From Filomicrobium sp. (GTDB lineage: Bacteria; Pseudomonadota; Alphaproteobacteria; Rhizobiales; Hyphomicrobiaceae): a DNA stretch of 7,420 bases. The translations under genes were made by a program, and so were the position numbers. Shown in pieces: positions 1 to 6,416 of this stretch. The notes beneath the pieces are model-generated. The model was given only the letters and a program-made list of their open reading frames with translations. It was not told the origin of the DNA and searched no databases. The first letter of the stretch is position 1, and every line of letters starts with the position of its first letter. The stretch is from assembly GCA_030607105.1 (NCBI GenBank), contig JAUWFF010000050.1:1-7420 (forward strand). Direction: 5' to 3'.

Positions 1-277
1 GTATCCTCTCGCGCAATAATTGGTGGTGATTGCGGGGGGAGGGATACCGCTCCGGTGCTGAGGTGGTTGATCCTTCTACGGCGGAGGTGGTTTTTACGGC
101 GAGTGATGCCATTGGAGGACCGGCTTGGCGCCCCGCGAACGTTGCCTCTTGCGCTTTTACCGGGACAAGCACGTTCAGGCTCGGTGTTAAAGTCAGGTGC
201 TGTAGGAAGTCAGCCCAACTTGGGGGATGGCCCGCTGGAGTTCGCGCGCGGGCTGGAACGCGCCGCCTAAGATCTAG

Positions 278-409
278 ATGAGCCGGGCCGTGACTCCACT
301 TTCGGTTTTGGTTTGGCAAATGACGCAGAGACGGTACTTCAACTTCCCTAGTGAGGGCTTTCGAAGCATAGTTGCCGGACCGGTGGTCGGCCCGTTCGGC
401 TTTGAGTAA
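278..409 (+). CDS. possible small ORF, 43 aa, unknown function
   Basis: An ATG-initiated frame of 43 codons ending in TAA at 407-409. The product begins MSRAVTPLSVLVWQMTQ and ends VAGPVVGPFGFE. It is mildly hydrophobic near the N terminus but too short for a clear membrane segment, and no family is recognised. There is no convincing Shine-Dalgarno sequence before the ATG (the preceding bases are GATCTAG), which argues against efficient translation. It overlaps the 3' part of a long minus-strand open frame that I do not believe in either. It is recorded only because it is the most protein-like short reading in an otherwise empty kilobase; chance is the more likely explanation. Confidence 0.12.
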   Translation: MSRAVTPLSVLVWQMTQRRYFNFPSEGFRSIVAGPVVGPFGFE

Positions 410-969
410 CTTTGCATGCTGGGTCTTTGGTTGGGGATGGATGTTGCTCGATCGTGGCTATGACTGTCAGTGGGGTCATTAGATGTTGACTTGCAACTGG
501 CCAACAGTGCGTGAGGCGGCCCAGCGCTACGGAACACCTTGCGCGATAGTTGCTTTGCGGCTGTGTTTACACCGTTTACGTCTAGGGACGGAGAAAAGGT
601 CATAATTAACATCATGAAGGCGGCGAAGTCGCGTGCCGCCATCATCCGATCCGCAGACGGACCTTGCCTATTCTGAGTACGTTGGCTCCTTGAATAGTGC
701 GTCATCTCCACAACGGCGGACTGATATCCGGTAAGTCGCGCGAAGCGTCCGGTAGGTTCATTCGAGGTGGTGTGAATGTGGAGCTTCAAGGTGAAGGATG
801 TCGATTTGGGTGGCCGCAAAGTCGGCCGTGCGGTTCCAATACGGCGGCAGTCTAGGCGGCGGACAGGCAATGGCACAACTGGCCGGCCCCCGCGATTGAA
901 CCGATGAAAGTGGCGATAAGAGCCGTCATGACAAGCCGTTAACTTGGTTCAAGATCGTAAATCGGCTGT

Positions 970-987
970 AGACCAGAGCAGACCAGA
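970..987. repeat. 8-bp tandem direct repeat upstream of mgtE
   Basis: AGACCAGA occurs at 970-977 and again at 980-987, a 10-bp period (about one helical turn), roughly 55-70 bp before the mgtE start. Two same-face half-sites at this spacing could be a regulator binding site, but two copies of an 8-mer can also arise by chance and no known operator is recognised. Confidence 0.2.
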
Positions 988-1039
988 TCTCATAAACATC
1001 ACCTGCGCAGTTTCTTCCCCAGAACCGGATTAAAAGCCC

Positions 1040-2485
1040 GTGTCCGCTACAGACAATGCTCATCGGAACGGTGTGACACCGAGGCCCGGATCGATATTGC
1101 CGCGCTGGCAACGGGCGACGACTCCGGCCGCCGAAAAGGCGAACATTAAAACTGTCGGGTTGCTGTCTGAGTGGATCAAAGGCGGCAGGCGAGACCGCGT
1201 CCTCGCGGTACTGGCAGACTGGCAGCCCGCGGACGTGTTGTTGATGTTCGCCAAGCTGAGCTCGAAGCGGGCGAAGAAGTTGTTTGGTTGGTTGCCCGAT
1301 GAACTGGGCTTGCGGGTCTTGTCGGAAATCGATCCGCGATTGCAGGTTGCACTTACTCAACGTCAAACCCGCAAACGCTTCGCCAAGTTGTTGCAGCGTC
1401 TCAAACCGCAGCAGGCCTTGCGCTTGCTGTCGGAACTCCCGGATGACCTGGCGGCGCGACTGATCGCTGACCGGGATGATGCCGAGGAATTCAGCCGGCG
1501 TCTGGAAAAGTACAAGGACACGGCTGAAAACGCCATGCGCAGCGGCGTGCTCGCCGTGCAAGAGACTTGGACCATCGACCAAGTCATTTCGGATATTCGC
1601 GCGCGCTCGGACGAAATCGAGAAACTCGATGCCCTTTATGTGGTCGATGCTGATTACCGTCTCAAAGGCTATCTGCGAATGCGTGATTTGCTGCTCCTGC
1701 CGCGCGACTCTCTGATCAGTGATGTAGTGCGCACCGATCTAGTCAGCGTCGATCCGGATGAGGATCAGGAGCGGGTTCTACGTCTGGCCAAGCAGCGATA
1801 CCTCAATCTCATTGCCGTCAAGGATCGCGACGGAAAACTCCTGGGGTGCGTGTCGCAGCGGGAACTTGCGCAGATCATACGTGATGAGGCGGACGAGGAC
1901 ATGCTGTTGATGGGGGGGGTATCGCCCGACTCCACGGTCGATGATACGCCGTTGCAGATTGTGAAGAGGCGCGTGCCGTGGTTGGCGGCTGGTTTGCTTG
2001 GAGCATCCGTTGCCGCGACTGTGATCGGGTCCTATGAGGAAGCGCTAGCGCAGGCGGCGATACTTGCGAGCTTCATTCCGGTGGTGATGGCAACCGCCGG
2101 CAATGCTGGAATTCAGGCATCGACGGTTTCAGTCCAGGCTTTGACCAGCGGTACGATGCGGTCGGGTGACATCTGGGCGCGACTGGCGCGCGAGTTCGCG
2201 GGTGGCGCCATGAACGGGGCGCTGATCGGGCTTGCGGTGGGTGCGATGATATTTCTAGTTACGTTGTTCACGCCGATCGACCGTCCGGGCGTGTTGGCTG
2301 TGACCGCGTTTTTGGCTCTTGTAACGGTGACAATTATCGCCACTACGATAGGTTCGGCGATTCCTGCAGTGCTCGACAAGCTGGGGCTTGATCCGGCGGT
2401 GGCTACGGGGATTTTTATTACGACCACAAACGACGTGTTTGGTGTCTTGATCTTCTTCACCGTCGCGTCATTGCTCTACTTCTAG
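1040..2485 (+). CDS. mgtE: MgtE-family magnesium channel/transporter
   Basis: A 481-residue inner-membrane Mg2+ channel of the MgtE (SLC41-like) family, which works as a dimer gated by cytoplasmic Mg2+. The domain order is canonical: an N-terminal helical MgtE_N domain (about residues 45-150), a CBS pair (about 165-285, including LYVVDADYRLKGYLRMRDLL and LIAVKDRDGKLLG), then a five-helix membrane domain starting around V312-P313-W314. The family signature GNAGIQ is at residues 355-359 (N355 to Q359). An Asp in the last helix (D465, in TTTNDVFG) corresponds by position to the ion-coordinating Asp of Thermus MgtE. Length is slightly above the usual 450 or so because of a polar N-terminal extension. 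The GTG at 1040 is the first possible start after an in-frame TAA at 1031-1033; no strong Shine-Dalgarno precedes it, so a later start (GTG 1070 or TTG 1097) is possible. It appears monocistronic. A G8 run (1912-1919) lies in the linker after the CBS pair without breaking the frame. Confidence 0.93.
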   Translation: MSATDNAHRNGVTPRPGSILPRWQRATTPAAEKANIKTVGLLSEWIKGGRRDRVLAVLADWQPADVLLMFAKLSSKRAKKLFGWLPDELGLRVLSEIDPRLQVALTQRQTRKRFAKLLQRLKPQQALRLLSELPDDLAARLIADRDDAEEFSRRLEKYKDTAENAMRSGVLAVQETWTIDQVISDIRARSDEIEKLDALYVVDADYRLKGYLRMRDLLLLPRDSLISDVVRTDLVSVDPDEDQERVLRLAKQRYLNLIAVKDRDGKLLGCVSQRELAQIIRDEADEDMLLMGGVSPDSTVDDTPLQIVKRRVPWLAAGLLGASVAATVIGSYEEALAQAAILASFIPVVMATAGNAGIQASTVSVQALTSGTMRSGDIWARLAREFAGGAMNGALIGLAVGAMIFLVTLFTPIDRPGVLAVTAFLALVTVTIIATTIGSAIPAVLDKLGLDPAVATGIFITTTNDVFGVLIFFTVASLLYF

Positions 2486-2524
2486 TGCCGGGTAACATCA
2501 GCTTGCGGGGGAGGCGATATAACA

Positions 2525-2551
2525 GAAGCAAAGTTCTTGTAGTTTTGCTTC
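2525..2551 (+). repeat. 8-bp perfect inverted repeat just after mgtE
   Basis: GAAGCAAA (2525-2532) is matched by TTTGCTTC (2544-2551), with an 11-nt loop and one further possible G-U pair. It starts 40 bp after the mgtE stop codon and could form a hairpin at the mRNA 3' end. The stem is not GC-rich and no T tract follows, so it is not a standard intrinsic terminator. It overlaps the 5' end of the presumed pseudogene and could be coincidental. Confidence 0.3.
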
Positions 2552-2899
2552 AGTGCGGACGATGCCCTAGTAAGCCTCTATTCCATCTTCTTCGTTACTG
2601 TGTCCGCCTATATCGCGGTGCTCTACTTTTTCGTTTGTCGAGCGCCGACGATGCTCAAGGTGATTGCCTTTGCGCTGCTGACAATTGGCTTCTTCATTGC
2701 ACAGTCGATGTCGGGCAGCCAGGTGCGCAGCCTTGATCTCGTGGAAGCTTGGGAGGGGCAGCAGGTCAAGAACACGAGCCTTGCAAAATTGAATAACTCG
2801 ATCGTTCCAGTTCCGGTTCAAGATTTCCTAGATTGGGGGGGTAAGGTTATGGTCCTACGATGGTAGCCGAGCCGGGATTTACACGGGCTGGAGCGTACG

Positions 2900-2974
2900 A
2901 TGCTCGTTTACGTTGCGTTATTTTATGCAACATTTTTTTATCGTTGGCCTGGCAGCGAGCTGCCTTGGGGGTAG
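2900..2974 (+). CDS. possible 24-aa hydrophobic ORF, or tail of the decayed gene
   Basis: ATG at 2900 is preceded by GGAG (2890-2893) at a 6-nt spacing, a better ribosome-binding site than many real genes here have. The frame encodes 24 residues (MLVYVALFYATFFYRWPG and so on) to TAG 2972-2974, enough for one short membrane segment. It lies in the same frame as the upstream decayed membrane-protein reading, so I favour it being that gene's C-terminal helix rather than an independent micro-protein. A competing frame at 2925-2996 gives a 23-residue product with a lipobox-like LAASC. Confidence 0.2.
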   Translation: MLVYVALFYATFFYRWPGSELPWG

Positions 2975-3140
2975 CAAAGAGCCTTCCAATAACTGATCAC
3001 AATTTTATTCCAGCCTGTCTGGGGCTACGGTCCAAGATTTCGTATTCACAACGATAATGCTGTTGACTTTGTCTGCTCACTTGACGGTAGCGGGGTGAGA
3101 GTTTCAGTTGTTGCGCTGCGATAATGGCGAGGCTTTGTAC
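2975..3140 (+). promoter_or_regulatory. probable promoter region of the L,D-transpeptidase gene
   Basis: This is the noncoding stretch directly before the transpeptidase gene. TTGACT (3063-3068) resembles a -35 box, but the hexamer 17 bp downstream (GGTAGC, 3086-3091) is a poor -10, so no promoter can be fixed. GCGAGG (3127-3132), 8 bp before the ATG at 3141, is a plausible ribosome-binding site and supports that start. Confidence 0.3.
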
Positions 3141-4862
3141 ATGTCAATTCGAGCGGTGAATCGGGTCCTGTTTTCGCGCGGTCTGCGGGCGGCTTACTGG
3201 CTTGTGGTGATGTTCTGCGTTGTTAGCTGGAAGCTGGTTCAAGCTGGTCCCGGGGCAGCACAGGAGGTGACACCGGACGCCTGGCAGGCAGAGACCCGCG
3301 TCAACGTGGAAGATCCGCAAAGGGCCAGCCTGCTAGCGCTCCTTGATAAGCCACAGTCAGTACCGCTTCCGATCCGCCAAAAGCTTGGAGCTCTTCGGGC
3401 CTTTTATGGCGATCCGGGGAGCCAAGATTTATGGCAGGATGACAAGCTTGCCGCGGACTTCATCCGTCATCTCGAAAACGCTCATAAAGATGGATTGGGT
3501 CAGCGCGACAATCTCATTGAACAGTTGCGAGCCTTTCGACGGATAAACCGTCTGGCGCTGACACAAGAGGCGCAGCTGCAGCAATTGGCGATGGCGGAAC
3601 TGTACTGGTCGGCGGGTTTTCTGAAGTACGCCGCACAACTGAAGAAGGGCCGCTTCCTCCCAACCAAAATTGACTCCAAGCTGTTTTGGCAGCCTAAGGA
3701 AATCGACATGGTCGCAGCCCTGCAACTGGTTTCCACGCTTGGGGATGTTGATGCCTTTTTCAATGCCTGGGAGCCGCAGCTGCCGACCTATAAGGCACTC
3801 AAGAAAGCTCTCGCTGAATATCAAGCTCTTGAGGCCGCCGGCGGCTGGCCAAGTGTCAGGGTCATCGACGTTCTCAAGCCGGGCGAAGATAACGAAGTCG
3901 TTCCGCAATTGCGAGCCAGACTGGCAGTTACCGATGGTGCACCTGTTTCGCCGCCGCTAGGGCAGGAGACGATCTATGGTGAGGATTTGCAGGGGGCTGT
4001 GAAACGTTTCCAGCGCCGTCATGGCCTCGAAGATGATGGTATTGTCGGCAAGAACACTTTCTTCCAGCTCAATATTCCCGTTCAGTCACGGCTCCGCCAG
4101 GTGGTCCTCTCCATGGAGCGGTTGCGGTGGATGCCTGAAGACCTAGGCAAGCACTACATCCTCGTCAACATCGCCGGGTACGACTTGCGCAGGGTCGAGA
4201 ATTCCAAGGTGCAAGAAGTGATGCGGGTGGTGGTCGGCAAGCCGTATCACCAGACTCCAGTTTTTTCTGAAACGATGACGTACGTGGAGGTCAATCCGTA
4301 CTGGAATGTGCCTCGCTCCATTGCGGTCAGCGAGGAATTACCAAAGCTGAAGCGTTCACCTGGAGCGCGGGCCGCGAAGGGTTTTGAGGCGGTCGTCAAT
4401 AACAAACCGATCCCGCTGACTGCGATCAATTGGAGCCAGTACTCACGGACCAACTTCCCCGTGCGGCTGCGGCAGAAACCCGGTCCTAACAACGCGCTTG
4501 GGCGGGTCAAATTCATGTTTCCCAACCGCTTCAATGTCTACATGCACGATACGCCGGCGCGATCATTATTCAGCAAGTCCGCCCGTGCGTTTTCGCACGG
4601 CTGCATCAGGCTGGCGCGTCCGATCGATATGGCCGAGCAAGTGCTCTCGACGTCTGTTCCCGGCTGGGACCGCAAACGCGTCGATAGAGTCGTTGACAGC
4701 AAGAAACGAACGGTCGTGTCCTTGAAATCTCCGATCGAGGTGCACGTGACCTACTCGACGTCGTGGCGGGATGAAGATGGAGATGTGCAGTTCCGGCCGG
4801 ATATCTACCGGCGGGACGCAAAACTCTATGCGGCGCTGTTCGGAAAGCCCTATCCGTATTAA
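3141..4862 (+). CDS. L,D-transpeptidase, YcbB/LdtD type (YkuD domain)
   Basis: A 573-residue periplasmic, probably membrane-anchored enzyme that forms 3-3 (meso-DAP to meso-DAP) peptidoglycan cross-links, bypassing penicillin-binding proteins. The N terminus is a basic stretch followed by a hydrophobic helix (about residues 17-33), acting as a signal anchor or a signal peptide cleaved near A35 or A40. A scaffold domain spans about 70-230, a peptidoglycan-binding domain about 240-315 (including DLQGAVKRFQRRHGLEDDG, starting at residue 282), and a YkuD catalytic domain about 335-500. The catalytic signature is complete: H469 in YMHDTP and S485-H486-G487-C488-I489-R490, with C488 the nucleophile. 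A further 80 or so C-terminal residues are typical of the LdtD/YcbB branch, as is the overall length. I chose ATG 3141 over an in-frame TTG at 3108 because GCGAGG lies 8 bp upstream and the signal region then begins normally. The gene converges on the Sel1 gene 43 bp away. I give no symbol because several paralogues of this family usually coexist in one genome. Confidence 0.93.
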   Translation: MSIRAVNRVLFSRGLRAAYWLVVMFCVVSWKLVQAGPGAAQEVTPDAWQAETRVNVEDPQRASLLALLDKPQSVPLPIRQKLGALRAFYGDPGSQDLWQDDKLAADFIRHLENAHKDGLGQRDNLIEQLRAFRRINRLALTQEAQLQQLAMAELYWSAGFLKYAAQLKKGRFLPTKIDSKLFWQPKEIDMVAALQLVSTLGDVDAFFNAWEPQLPTYKALKKALAEYQALEAAGGWPSVRVIDVLKPGEDNEVVPQLRARLAVTDGAPVSPPLGQETIYGEDLQGAVKRFQRRHGLEDDGIVGKNTFFQLNIPVQSRLRQVVLSMERLRWMPEDLGKHYILVNIAGYDLRRVENSKVQEVMRVVVGKPYHQTPVFSETMTYVEVNPYWNVPRSIAVSEELPKLKRSPGARAAKGFEAVVNNKPIPLTAINWSQYSRTNFPVRLRQKPGPNNALGRVKFMFPNRFNVYMHDTPARSLFSKSARAFSHGCIRLARPIDMAEQVLSTSVPGWDRKRVDRVVDSKKRTVVSLKSPIEVHVTYSTSWRDEDGDVQFRPDIYRRDAKLYAALFGKPYPY

Positions 4863-4872
4863 CGTTGAGCTT

Positions 4873-4902
4873 GCCGCGTCGGGCTGCCGGCGGGGCGACG
4901 GC
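4873..4902. terminator. possible hairpin between convergent genes
   Basis: In the 43-bp gap between the convergent transpeptidase and Sel1 genes, GCC-GC-GTCG (4873-4881) can pair with CGACGGC (4896-4902), leaving a 2-nt bulge and a GC-rich 14-nt loop. It could slow transcription in both directions. It lacks a T tract on either strand, so it is at best a weak terminator. Confidence 0.25.
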
Positions 4903-4905
4903 ATA

Positions 4906-5529
4906 CTAGCTGGCCGGCTTGGTCAGCACCTTGATGTAGTCGGCGGCCTCGACATTGCCGTTGGCCTTGGCCTTCTTCAGCCATTCGAGGGCTTGTGAGC
5001 GCTCCTCTGCGCTGGCCTTGTCTATTCCCTTGCCATAGCCGGTCGCCAACATGACGCCGTAGGCGAATTGTCCGTCGGCGTAGTCCTGTTCGGCGGACAT
5101 GCGAAGCCATTTGGCCGCACTATCGATATCCCGCTCGATAACGGTTCCCTTTTCGTGAGCGATGCCGAGTTCGTACTGGGCGCGGGCGTCGCCGAGTTTA
5201 GCGGCCTTGATGACGTATGACATGGCGCGCTTTTGGTCTTCAGTGACGCCCTGGCCTTGCTGAAAGAGATTGGCGAGATTTACCAGTGCGGTCGTATTGC
5301 CTTTGGCAGCAAGCTCCTCCCACAACTGGCGGGCTGTATCATATTCACCGGCCTTATAGGCGGCGTAGGCCTTGAGGTTCTTGACTGCTTCCTTGTGGTT
5401 GCTGCGCTGCTGTGCAAGTGCCGTTTGGCTTGCCGGGAGTAATGAAAACGCGAGAACAATTGCCATGGCAACGGCAAACGGGGGCGAGAAAAGACATCTT
5501 TTGATAGCGCAGAGCTTGCTAGAGGGCAT
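4906..5529 (-). CDS. exported Sel1-repeat (TPR-like) protein
   Basis: A 207-residue protein with a clear signal peptide: basic start, hydrophobic stretch at about 20-33, and likely cleavage after ALA (residue 39). A helical region around 46-76 (YAAYKAGEYDTARQLWEELA) resembles the first TPR/Sel1 unit. Three Sel1-like repeats follow at about 79-113, 114-150 and 151-192, recognisable from alternating small residues and the G-x-G-V-x-x-D, G-T-V-I-x-R-D and G-Y-G-K-G-I-D turns. Sel1 repeats form an alpha-solenoid for protein-protein contact, so I infer a periplasmic adaptor; no catalytic motif is visible. The ATG at 5529 has GAGG about 10 nt upstream on the minus strand. It is the downstream gene of a likely two-gene unit, 69 bp after the DUF3280-like gene. 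It converges on the L,D-transpeptidase gene, which is compatible with a cell-wall role but does not prove one. Confidence 0.88.
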   Translation of the reverse strand: MPSSKLCAIKRCLFSPPFAVAMAIVLAFSLLPASQTALAQQRSNHKEAVKNLKAYAAYKAGEYDTARQLWEELAAKGNTTALVNLANLFQQGQGVTEDQKRAMSYVIKAAKLGDARAQYELGIAHEKGTVIERDIDSAAKWLRMSAEQDYADGQFAYGVMLATGYGKGIDKASAEERSQALEWLKKAKANGNVEAADYIKVLTKPAS

Positions 5530-5598
5530 TTCAAGGTTTCCTCGGATCGTCTTTTGGAAGGTTGATTTGTTGCTTGAGACGGTGTGACCTCATTGGGT

Positions 5599-6129
5599 TT
5601 ATTCTTTTTTCTGGCCCGGCGTGTAATACCTCAGCATCCACTCAAGACCCTTGGTCCAAGAACGATCGTTGTTTCCGCGAATATCGACGCTCTTAATGTA
5701 AGTCATCTCGCCGGAGTGGACGCTTTTCATATGCACGTTCAGGTTGAGAATTAGATTGGATACCTTCTGTACGGTACCCCAGGCTATGAGGTCTGCCTTC
5801 AACTTGCGGCCATAGTCAATTTCACAACCATTGCATTCGCCTATAAACGGGCCCTTGTCGATCTGTTCAGCGATGGTTTTGGGGATCGGGACAAACTCGA
5901 ATCGGCCCGTCTGCTCAAGTTTGTTGACCAGGATGGTGTCAAGAAGCCTGCCCCGGTTGTTTTCGGCATCGCTGATCGGTTCCATCGCATCATTAATGAT
6001 GCGGAAGCCTACGAACGCGACTTTCTGGGGCTCTTCCTGCGTAGCGACAGCGGTGAAGGTCGCGGTGAAAATGCCGATCGTCCCCAATACAACTAATGTG
6101 AATGCGGAGTGCCTTTCATTTTTTGGCAT
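5599..6129 (-). CDS. exported DUF3280-like (DUF2380-annotated) protein
   Basis: A 176-residue protein with an N-terminal signal peptide (hydrophobic about 9-27, likely cleavage after AVA at residue 29). The mature part opens with a beta strand (KVAFVGFRIIND), then a helical section (RLLDTILVNKLEQTGRF). It includes a CNGC cysteine pair at 99-102, the segment GTVQKVSNLILNLNV (118-132), and ends with SVDIRGNNDRSWTKGLEWML (147-166). I match these last two blocks from memory to the family annotated DUF3280 or DUF2380, small secreted proteins of alphaproteobacteria and methylotrophs with no proven function; the exact Pfam name needs a profile search. The overall shape (small alpha/beta, lipoprotein-like assembly fold) and C-x2-C pair suggest a periplasmic protein with a possible disulphide or metal site, which is inference. 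ATG 6129 is preceded by AAGGAAA at good spacing. The Sel1 gene follows 69 bp downstream and is probably co-transcribed. Confidence 0.8.
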   Translation of the reverse strand: MPKNERHSAFTLVVLGTIGIFTATFTAVATQEEPQKVAFVGFRIINDAMEPISDAENNRGRLLDTILVNKLEQTGRFEFVPIPKTIAEQIDKGPFIGECNGCEIDYGRKLKADLIAWGTVQKVSNLILNLNVHMKSVHSGEMTYIKSVDIRGNNDRSWTKGLEWMLRYYTPGQKKE

Positions 6130-6416
6130 GACCGTTTCCTTCCGAAGTCTTGTCCTACTTGATTTGCGCGCTAATTATGCTGACAAAGACGTTGTTGTTA
6201 GGGGTAAGGGCATATCAGGTCTGCTCTCTTGCCGCGATCCGTGATGGTCCGGATGGCTTTCGCGCAAAGTATTTTCAGAATCGCCGGAGGCTTGTTTCGC
6301 TAGCGAGTTCAAACGGTTGTTGTGGGCTTGTTAACACTTGCCGAAGGCGAAGGTTGGTTGCAGAATTATCGGCTCATGAATATCCGCCTCGATGGTGCAA
6401 AACAAACAAGGATCGC
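6130..6416. promoter_or_regulatory. divergent intergenic region with likely promoters for both sides
   Basis: A 287-bp region between the minus-strand DUF3280/Sel1 unit and the plus-strand carbamoyltransferase gene must carry the start signals for both, unless the latter is read from elsewhere. For the rightward gene the best sigma70-like pair I find is TTGCCG (6338-6343) and CAGAAT (6361-6366) with a 17-bp spacer, only a modest match. A perfect 10-bp palindrome TCGCTAGCGA lies at 6297-6306, and ATCCG/CGGAT (6237-6241 and 6250-6254) form a short inverted repeat; either could be an operator half-site pair. AAGGA (6408-6412) is the ribosome-binding candidate for the ATG at 6417, at a tight 4-nt spacing. 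Confidence 0.35.

Larger units (their letters stand above)
1..1039. other. gene-poor region, no defensible coding sequence
   Basis: About 1 kb upstream of mgtE in which I cannot support a gene. One plus-strand frame is open from the left edge to a TAA at 268-270, but its product has an arginine/tryptophan-rich middle (RWLILLRRRWFLRR) and no family resemblance. It could be the 3' end of a truncated gene or chance. A minus-strand frame (876-274, 200 codons) is rich in Ser/Thr/Arg/Pro, has no domain I recognise and no good ribosome-binding site. A 43-codon plus-strand frame (278-409) is listed separately. Small structures seen are a GGCGGC/GCCGCC inverted repeat (619-624 and 635-640, 10-nt loop, no T tract) and an 8-bp direct repeat at 970-987. 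The region may hold old pseudogene sequence, an unrecognised small RNA, or simply intergenic DNA with the mgtE promoter near its right end. Confidence 0.5.
2519..2974 (+). pseudogene. decayed gene for a small integral-membrane protein
   Basis: One frame carries a strongly protein-like, membrane-protein-like reading but no valid start. It begins ATA at 2519 (encoding ITEAKFL) four bases after a GGGGGAGG purine tract (2507-2514) that would suit an ATG there, meets TAG at 2540-2542, then runs open from 2543 to TAG 2864-2866. The open part holds two hydrophobic segments (SLYSIFFVTVSAYIAVLYFF and MLKVIAFALLTIGFFIA) separated by a short basic stretch, followed by a soluble stretch. A G7 run at 2835-2841 is a likely frame break: one G fewer gives a reading through LWSYDGSRAGIYTGWSV. 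The original frame later shows another hydrophobic tail, TMLVYVALFYATFFYRWPG, ending at TAG 2972-2974. I infer a small protein of roughly 130-150 residues with about three membrane segments, broken by a start loss, an early stop and one or two indels. The family is not recognised. Alternatives are a real 88-residue protein from GTG 2600 (no ribosome-binding site there) or sequencing errors. Confidence 0.45.

Noticed and set aside
1..281. Two overlapping plus-strand open frames at the left edge
   Set aside because: They overlap in different frames, neither has a recognised domain, and the arginine-rich readings look like noncoding translation; a truncated 3' gene end cannot be excluded.
619..640. 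GGCGGC/GCCGCC hairpin as a terminator
   Set aside because: The stem is only 6 bp, there is no T tract, and no gene ends just upstream of it.
274..876. 200-codon minus-strand open frame in the first kilobase
   Set aside because: Composition is Ser/Thr/Arg/Pro-heavy with no regular hydrophobic patterning, no recognised domain and no ribosome-binding site; open frames of this size arise by chance in GC-rich DNA.
926..1582. 218-codon minus-strand frame across the start of mgtE
   Set aside because: Antisense to a well-supported MgtE; the product has no independent family features.
2925..2996. 23-codon frame with a lipobox-like LAASC, resembling a tiny lipoprotein
   Set aside because: No ribosome-binding site, no positively charged N-terminal residues, and it overlaps the more convincing membrane-protein remnant in another frame.
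3429..3908. 159-codon minus-strand frame inside the transpeptidase gene
   Set aside because: Shadow of the real plus-strand gene, which has full domain support over this stretch.
5831..6244. 137-codon plus-strand frame over the DUF3280-like gene
   Set aside because: Antisense shadow; the minus-strand reading has a signal peptide, family motifs and a ribosome-binding site.
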